From Morchella semilibera (Eukaryota > Ascomycota > Pezizomycetes > Pezizales > Morchellaceae), in assembly GCA_009192285.1 (NCBI GenBank), contig CM018604.1, forward strand, positions 5,055,746-5,119,745: a stretch of DNA of 64,000 nt, read 5' to 3'. Of the stretch, positions 57,764 through 64,000 are shown in pieces; position 1 is the first letter of the stretch, and every line of letters starts with the position of its first letter. Below the pieces are notes generated by a model. The model had not been told where the DNA came from, made no database searches, and saw only the letters and a list, made by a program, of their open reading frames with translations. Both the position numbers and the translations under genes were made by a program.

Positions 57764-57876
57764 CCCAGAGTGTCGGAAAGTGATACACATTCAGTGATTT
57801 CATAGCCACATGGAAATTAAATAAAGTATTTGGGCGCTGTCTAGTCAAAATGTGCATCACTTTCCGACACCCTGGG
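57764..57876. mobile_element. Palindromic foldback MITE, TA-flanked
   Basis: 113 bp. The arms 57764-57791 and 57849-57876 are inverted copies with two mismatches (CCCAGAGTGTCGGAAAGTGA against its complement). TA lies at 57762-57763 and 57877-57878. The ~57-base loop is AT-rich. Sequence unrelated to the foldbacks at 7476 and 9600 apart from a general GGGxGTGT-like start. Confidence 0.6.
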
Positions 57877-58542
57877 TACATGTAGGTACATACATGTATA
57901 CATGTATCTAGCATTGAATATAGTAATATTGCGGCTGGGATGGTAAGCACCTAGACCCACTGTACATGTATGTATGTACCTCGGCCTCGATCCTTAAGTG
58001 TAGACCAACTTATTATCATAGCTATAAGGCTACATACAATTAATGAATTAAACAAAAAAAAAGTGTAGGCCAACTTCGTTCACAATATATCACTCGACCA
58101 GCCGATTGATTAACTGATTAATTATTTTATTAAGTATTAGCCCCTGCAAATGCCGTCTCCAAAGCCGCACGATCGTTCCGAGAAGTTGTGAGCCTTATCA
58201 TGAATCTACGTATTTAGGGGATTGTGACCGTGACGTATAGTGTGCTCAGCTACATATTTTGTGGCGGCACGGGGGGCAAGTTCAACCCTTCCTTCTCTGT
58301 ACTGCCTATATTTCGAACAATTATCTTCACAGAGTCAAATTACAACACTCTACGCACTCACAGAAAATCCTTGAGGCTAAATTCTTACTCCTCGACTATT
58401 CTCACATTATATTACAGAGGAAACGTACGCCGAACTCCAGCCTTTAATGCTAAAACAAAGACAATAAAAGTTAATTAGAATAGATGTAAAACGCCTCTCC
58501 TATGTTATGTGCAAGTAGCTAAAAAAAATGCGTCAAGGTATC
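57877..58542. other. Intergenic
   Basis: Starts with a dense cluster of ACATGTA motifs (four within 57877-57970). No gene supported. Confidence 0.35.
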
Positions 58543-60630
58543 TCATTTTCTTTCTTCCCTCATGCTTGGCGGTCTCCAGCCAAATAGGTCGAATGCCTCA
58601 GAACTCCATGGGCCAATATCGTGCTCCTTCTGGTATTCGATTGTGTCCGCCTTCTCCTCTATTCTATATTGCATATGATCTTCAACGCCCTTGCCTTTAT
58701 CGTCACCCTTACTTTCGTGAACCTTTTTCGGGGGCTGGAACTTGAAAGCGCCCAGCCCTTTCTTCACCGTCGGGGGCGGTAGTCTCGGGGCATCACCGGG
58801 AGTATCAACTGTAGCAATGCTATCCCCCGCAGCTCTTTCCATAAAAATAGGGGGAGAAGGCAGCTTTGAGGGCGGTTCTTTTCTAGATCTCTTACTTATG
58901 TCCTCCCGTTCCCTGATACCTGCAGATGGTTCCTTTGGTGACGCCGGAGAAGGCCTTTGACACAAAAGTTTACCTCTTTTCCGCTTTGCGGCACCACCCA
59001 GCAGAATCGTGCCAGCGCTTACTAGGGGCTCGAATGATCCCTTCTCCTTTTCACCACCACCACCCGAACTTGTGGTTGGGATACTATCCACCGCTACCAC
59101 AAGAGAGGGTTTCGAGGAAGCGATAGTAGATTTATAATTGGGCAAAGACTGAAATGTGCGGGGGTTACTGCCTTCACCAGTACCCATGCTTGATAAAGCC
59201 GCCCTACTTGTACTTGAAGTCTTATTAGGAAAGGTCAAAGCACTCCGCGTAGATGGGGGTTTGAATGCACGGGAATTTTTATCTGGATTTTTGGGAGCAT
59301 CGAAAGATTGTTTAGAGGCACAAACAGTCTCCAGGTCTGCTTTTTGAGCGAGTGGGGGGGATGCGTGAACATTGAAGTCAGGCAGAGACCCAAATAGTTC
59401 ACTATCTGTGTCTATGGCCACATCTGGTGTGCTATTATTTGCTTGTGCAGGGTTCGAAAAGATGTTGATTGGTATTCTTTGTGGTAGGGAAGGCTTTAGG
59501 GGTCTGGCTACATCAGAAAAGCCGTTCAGGTCAAGAGGCCCTCGGCCTATATGTGATGGAGCTGAATATAAGGGTTCATTCTTGCGCCCGGTGGGAAGTC
59601 GGTAATTTTGAGCCGGCTCTGGGGGAGTGGCTTGCTTGGGAGGTTGGTTTATTCGCCCATTGGGGCTTGGTGGACTATCTAGGGTATTAAGTGGAGGTCG
59701 ACGGGAAGTTGAAACTTTCGATGTATCAGGTCTCTGTGGACCTGATCGCCATAACTGCTGTATCCGGGGGGTTGGATTCTGTATAACGTTTGGTTTCGGC
59801 AGTGGCAACAGCCCTATTTTCGTGGGATGGTTTTGAGCTTGAGCTTGTGGCCTGTCCTGGTATGGATGAGGATGTTTAATATTATTATTCCTCCGTATAG
59901 ACTGCTGTAAGCTTATATTCGTGTTTGTCAGTCTTCGCTGCATTGGTGTCTGAGGAAACCTCACTGCAGTAGTCATAGGGCCTTCATGCAGGGTTGGCGT
60001 AGTATTCTGGCTGTTGGGCCCCCAAGGCCCATGGCGGTTCGCCTGGTTCGGTGTTTCCGGGTTGATGAGATTGTTCCCTGCTTGTATTTGCTGCCTTCAT
60101 CAACAGCGGCAATATAGTGTTGAGGGCGCTTTATAGACATACCTGTTTCCGCTTTACGCCAGAAGTGAATAATGGTGTTAAGTCCTGAACTACAGTGCCT
60201 TTGAAATCTTCGACTGTCACAAGGTGATTTTCAAACTCTAGGTCATCGCCTTCATCGATTGTGTCGCGCCCGCGCAGATACATGTCTGCCTACGCGACGG
60301 AATCAGTATGATATATGACTTATATGGAGAAACAACCCACCACAAGATGCCGGGCGTCATCATAAACCAATAAGCGCTTGTTGAACTTGTGAAATCGAAG
60401 AAATCCTATCGACTGTTATTAATATTACACCGTCTAGAAGAGTCCCCTAAGAATCGAACAAACCATCGTGCCACTTTTTGAGCTTTTGCTTTTTTTGCTA
60501 TGATCGAAGTCGACGTCAGTAATTAATAACGCGGTGGTAAAGAAGAATCGGGGAAGACACGCACAGCTGTCCATAAAACCCGGTACTCATGTATCGGGGC
60601 TGCTTGCGACGATTGCGGATTCTCACTCAT
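58543..60630 (-). CDS. ZGRF1/Mte1/Dbl2-family protein (DUF2439 domain), homologous-recombination factor
   Basis: Five exons, about 619 aa. The N-terminal 95 residues are the DUF2439 domain, spread over four small exons: EYRVLWTA | QKKQKLKKWHDG | FLRFHKFNKRLLVYDD | ADMYLRGRDTIDEGDDLEFE, then GTVVQDLTPLF. Yeast Mte1, fission-yeast Dbl2 and the N-terminus of vertebrate ZGRF1 share it. They work with the Mph1/Fml1/FANCM helicase on D-loops and, for Mte1, at telomeres. The remaining ~480 residues (one exon, 58543-60095) are disordered and Ser/Pro-rich, with basic patches (AAKRKRGKLL) and a short conserved-looking C-terminus EAFDLFGWRPPSM. No helicase domain, as in other fungal members. Start ATG 60630 (MSENPQSSQ); an upstream in-frame ATG lies at 60732. 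Confidence 0.85.
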
Positions 60631-61740
60631 GACTACATGTGCATGTAGTGGGGCAGGGAGGGGTGGAGCTGTCGTTGCGCGCGCCGAAATCATGGGGAAA
60701 CGCGTTCTGGTGGCGCTAAAATGAGTTTCCAAATGCTGATATCTACTACTATACCCATGTACTTTACATCTTAAGCTTCCACAATATTTAGTTCTTGGCG
60801 GTAAATTTGAGCTTAAAACTCGGACTGGCTAAATCTCTCTAATTATTCCGAGAAGCCTTACAATCCTCATATATTCTAGCTATAACTTTTTTGACCAAGT
60901 ACTGCGAAAAGGTTCGGCAATAACCACAACCAAATTTGTATGGTAACGACCCGAGAACGCTAACTATTAAAAGAACCTATTATTAGAATATTTAACCGCC
61001 ATAGAGTCCTAATCCTAGAAGATACCTGCGGCAAAATAGTGGCCCGCAAGAACCAGTGAGAGCCATAGCTGGTTTTCCTACCAGAGGCGATTCTACGGTT
61101 GATATAGTGTTACTGCGATTTTCGGCGTTAGCCGTCATACGAGTGATAGTTTGTGAATCACTACACCAGGCAACTCATCTATTGCATTTAACTAAAGCTA
61201 ACCCTTTTTTGAGACAGAACTTATCCCACCTAACCAAAGCATTGTCAACGTTTACCCCACCCCGTGTATAAACTATGTCGTGGGTTTTGTGGGTGCATCA
61301 TCTGCTCTGTGTAGGCACTCTACCAAGGGAGGCAAAAAATCAATAAAAAAAAAAGGTGGAGGGGATAAGGTCCGCCCGGGTGTGGGCGACCCAAAGAACT
61401 AAATATTAAATTAATGAGCCTGCTCACTTCTAATCCAACACAAAGAAGTCAAGACAATCAAGCGCAAGTACCACTCAAAAATCTGGCACTTCGCATATGG
61501 TACCACCTGGGGTCATCAGCTATATCAGTGTCCTATTCCCCAACAGTAAAATATTTTCACCGTTTCATCGGAAAGCACACTTAGGGTAGTCGCACGAACC
61601 TAGAATCCTCGATGTACCTGCATAGGCCAATTTCCCAGGCCCGGGCATCCATGGTGCTCGCCGGTAGAGGCTCTGGGAACCATGTTCAAGTTCATGGTTG
61701 ATTAAGAAGATAGGACATGCCTATAAGCATCACCATCAGC
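60631..61740. other. Intergenic
   Basis: Promoter side of the ZGRF1-like gene and 3' side of the F-box gene. An unrecognised 71-codon frame at 61056-61271. Nothing else supported. Confidence 0.35.
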
Positions 61741-63414
61741 TCAAACACTAAAACCAACTAATAAGCCATTAAGATTCGTCCTACAAACATTTTCGGGGTT
61801 GCTCCGAATCTGCATAGTCCACCTAGGTATTCCTGCAGCCTGGCAAGCATTTACCATGGTTTCATCCTGAGCTTGTCCAAACTTATACCACAACAAGGAG
61901 TCCTGCTCCATCTCACATGAGCACGTCTGATCGTGGTCTCGGCTCATCGCGGACCGGAACGTAAAATCGGTTAATGCGGGGAACGCCCCCGTTACAATCT
62001 TGTTTGCCAGCCACTCTTTGTTCGTCCTTGCTGGAAGGGAAATAGTCATTTTGCGAAGATTTTGCGCAGTAAATATAGTATCCCATATAGTGTGCTTTTC
62101 GTTTGCTTCCTCCACAGAGCTACCCAAAGTTCTTTCATGTAGTGTAACTAGGATTAACTTGAGCTCTTGGAGGAGGGGAACCAGAGTAAATATGGAAAAT
62201 GCCAGGTGGTTAAATGTACCCATCCCAAGTGGCCGGCCTTTAGTCCACCACTGGAAATTTATGTTCAAGTGTGTGAGAGTAGGTATAGTGGAGGGTCTAA
62301 GCTTAAGTGACAGCCGTCGGGCATTGCGCAGGTAGTTGATGAGTGGTCCAAAAGGTTCCGAAGTCATCTCTACCGTATTACGGGGGGTCCTTTCAAAGCA
62401 ATCGTAGGCTATTGACTCAATACCTCGAAGTGGTAGATGCTCAAATATGTCGTTATAGTTTGTGTGGCAATTCGTATGAATAGCCACAGATCGAAGATTT
62501 GGAAGAAGATGCAGACCCTTTTGCATCCACGCCGGGTTCGCAATCTCGACATGTTCAAGATTCGTCCATCCAAGAAATGTTCGCCGCATTCTTTCAGGAC
62601 TCCAATCGCATATACCATCCATATTCCGTCTAAATATCTCCAAATCTGTTCCCGGGAGCAGAGCAGTATACCAATTGGTGAAGTCCCACCGTGTCCAGTT
62701 TTGGTTTTCCTCCAGAGCTGTCCATAGCTCATTCGGCAACTCTGGTCTCCGGTCTAGACGATATTGAATTTCTGCTCTCCGAAAACAACGATACTGGAGC
62801 TCTGGCCATAAGTTTCCCAAACCAGATACCGATTCTAACGTACTTGAGCAAATACTGAATATCCGGAACCATCGCTCTAGTAAAGAACAATAGATCTCTT
62901 TCAACCGCCTATTCAGCTTGTCGTAAGGCAAGTATCTGATATCTGACGGAAGGTACTGATTTGGTAGTTTTAAGTGCCGGATTCGTGCGGTGAGATCTGG
63001 GCGGGATTTAAGAGTGAGGATAAGTTTATCTAACTTCCTCCTCAGGGTATTCGATATAGGAGACTCGTGAGCTTTAATGTGGGACGGGCAAGAACAGGTT
63101 GGTGCTTCGAGATCTACATGGCTGAAAGGCTTGAGGGGCATTGAATCCCGCTGTCCATTGAATTGCAAATCAAGAGTCCCATAGAGTACTGTGGTCGCAT
63201 ATTCGTTGAAAAACCGGCACGTGAGAGAAAGCGAATAAAGGTTTTTGTGTTGACGATAGATACAATCGTCTTCGTCCAAGTAACTCAAAACTAGCATCCA
63301 TATCGCTTTTGGAAGTATTGCAGTGACTGGGCCATATGGTTTTGGGCTTTTCAGTTTCCGCCGTAGTGAGATTAACTGAACTCGAGTATGTTTCGCTAAA
63401 GCTGTTTCTCGCAT
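61741..63414 (-). CDS. F-box domain protein
   Basis: Single exon, 557 aa from ATG 63414 (MRETALAKHTRVQLISL). An F-box-like segment lies at about residues 35-80 (LPKAIWMLVLSYLDEDDC ... LYSLSLTCRFFNEYATTVLY), the usual Skp1-binding start of fungal F-box proteins. It is followed by a long alpha-helical/leucine-rich body (LRSVAIHTNCHTNYNDIFEH, TLTHLNINFQWWTKGRPLGM). Probably a substrate receptor for an SCF ubiquitin ligase; the substrate is unknown. The frame can be extended 11 codons upstream without an ATG, so 63414 is the start. No introns. Confidence 0.82.
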   Translation of the reverse strand: MRETALAKHTRVQLISLRRKLKSPKPYGPVTAILPKAIWMLVLSYLDEDDCIYRQHKNLYSLSLTCRFFNEYATTVLYGTLDLQFNGQRDSMPLKPFSHVDLEAPTCSCPSHIKAHESPISNTLRRKLDKLILTLKSRPDLTARIRHLKLPNQYLPSDIRYLPYDKLNRRLKEIYCSLLERWFRIFSICSSTLESVSGLGNLWPELQYRCFRRAEIQYRLDRRPELPNELWTALEENQNWTRWDFTNWYTALLPGTDLEIFRRNMDGICDWSPERMRRTFLGWTNLEHVEIANPAWMQKGLHLLPNLRSVAIHTNCHTNYNDIFEHLPLRGIESIAYDCFERTPRNTVEMTSEPFGPLINYLRNARRLSLKLRPSTIPTLTHLNINFQWWTKGRPLGMGTFNHLAFSIFTLVPLLQELKLILVTLHERTLGSSVEEANEKHTIWDTIFTAQNLRKMTISLPARTNKEWLANKIVTGAFPALTDFTFRSAMSRDHDQTCSCEMEQDSLLWYKFGQAQDETMVNACQAAGIPRWTMQIRSNPENVCRTNLNGLLVGFSV

Positions 63415-64000
63415 GGCGGGGATACTTTCAAATGGGCGACAAGACAATTTGAATCTTCCTCAACGGCCGGATAAATCTAATTGCACGCGAACAATGGTAT
63501 CAGAGAGAGACCTGGCGAAGCATAATCAATGCATTGCGAGCGCCCGAGAGCAGGTAGATATGCCCCTTGTTTTATATTCGCCATCCAAAAGGTAACGACG
63601 TATCTGATAGGTATGTGCAATAACTCAGCCGCGATGCTTGCTTTTGACGCCAGTTATCGCACCCTGGGGCGCTGCCACCTGCAGGATCAAGGCATGCAGG
63701 CGGGCCAATAACTCTCGAACTGTTGAATTTAGGCAGGCTAGTGACAGGAGTGTGACGACGAGATTTGGGGACTTTCTAGTTGCCTAGATGTGATGGTGCC
63801 TTACCAAGGCGACTGGTGGCCAGCACAGCCCGCGACCATCCAATGGGAGCGTGAGCCACCCTCATCGCGAATAAGGCGATGAGGAAGTCACAAGTCATCG
63901 GGACCCGAAACGGGGATGAAACTTATGCTGGACAGCGACAAAAGCGTGCTCAGGGAACTTCCTCGGGGATTTCTGTCGTGGTTTTGAGTGTGTTTTTCCC
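63415..64000. other. Intergenic to window end
   Basis: Short open frames only (63413-63595 plus, 63529-63711 plus), overlapping the F-box promoter. No gene recognised. Confidence 0.35.

Noticed and set aside
37070-60630. A chromosome-maintenance gene cluster (Ulp2, HDAC subunit, Telo_bind, ZGRF1-like)
   Set aside because: Orientation is mixed and unrelated genes lie between; proximity alone is weak evidence.

Overview
This is a fungal nuclear DNA window. Host genes carry many short introns (about 45-130 bp, GT..AG) and encode filamentous-ascomycete proteins: a Cdc12/AspC septin, two p24 cargo receptors, a WDR83-type WD40 protein, a PHO13-type phosphatase, a Ubp15/USP7 deubiquitinase, a mitochondrial PDHK/BCKDHK-family kinase, a Ulp2-type SUMO protease, a chromodomain plus Hda2/3 protein, a POT1/Cdc13 (Telo_bind) protein, a Ca3427-like binding-protein fold, an ankyrin protein, a ZGRF1/Mte1/Dbl2-type protein and an F-box protein. 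The transposon load and dispersed intergenic repeats suggest a repeat-rich Pezizomycotina genome, perhaps Pezizomycetes (truffle/morel-like). That placement is inference.

Layout. 1-8.9 kb is a left gene island (septin, p24-alpha, WDR83, PHO13) with small TA-flanked foldback elements between genes. 10.1-27 kb is a transposon block: a Tc1/mariner remnant, then about 13 kb built almost wholly of ~633-bp LTRs of one Ty3/gypsy-like family in both orientations, inserted into one another, peppered with a uniform 137-bp MITE and interrupted by a nearly complete pogo-type transposon. The block ends with a 5' LTR plus gag/protease fossil and remnants of Mutator-like and possibly PiggyBac transposases. 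27.9-64 kb is a second gene island with ten host genes and few transposons; simple repeats crowd the region around 45.9-50 kb.

Most genes are housekeeping and not obviously functionally linked. Several touch chromosome maintenance (Ulp2-type SUMO protease, chromodomain/HDAC-complex subunit, Telo_bind protein, ZGRF1-type repair protein), but spacing and mixed orientation do not suggest a cluster. The most unusual content is the stratified transposon block, where flanking duplications of nested elements fix the order of insertion, and a 137-bp MITE family with arbitrary 2-bp target duplications. Also notable are abundant ACATGTA motifs between genes, C-tracts just downstream of several 5' splice sites, and an unresolved 5' reading frame in the Telo_bind gene.
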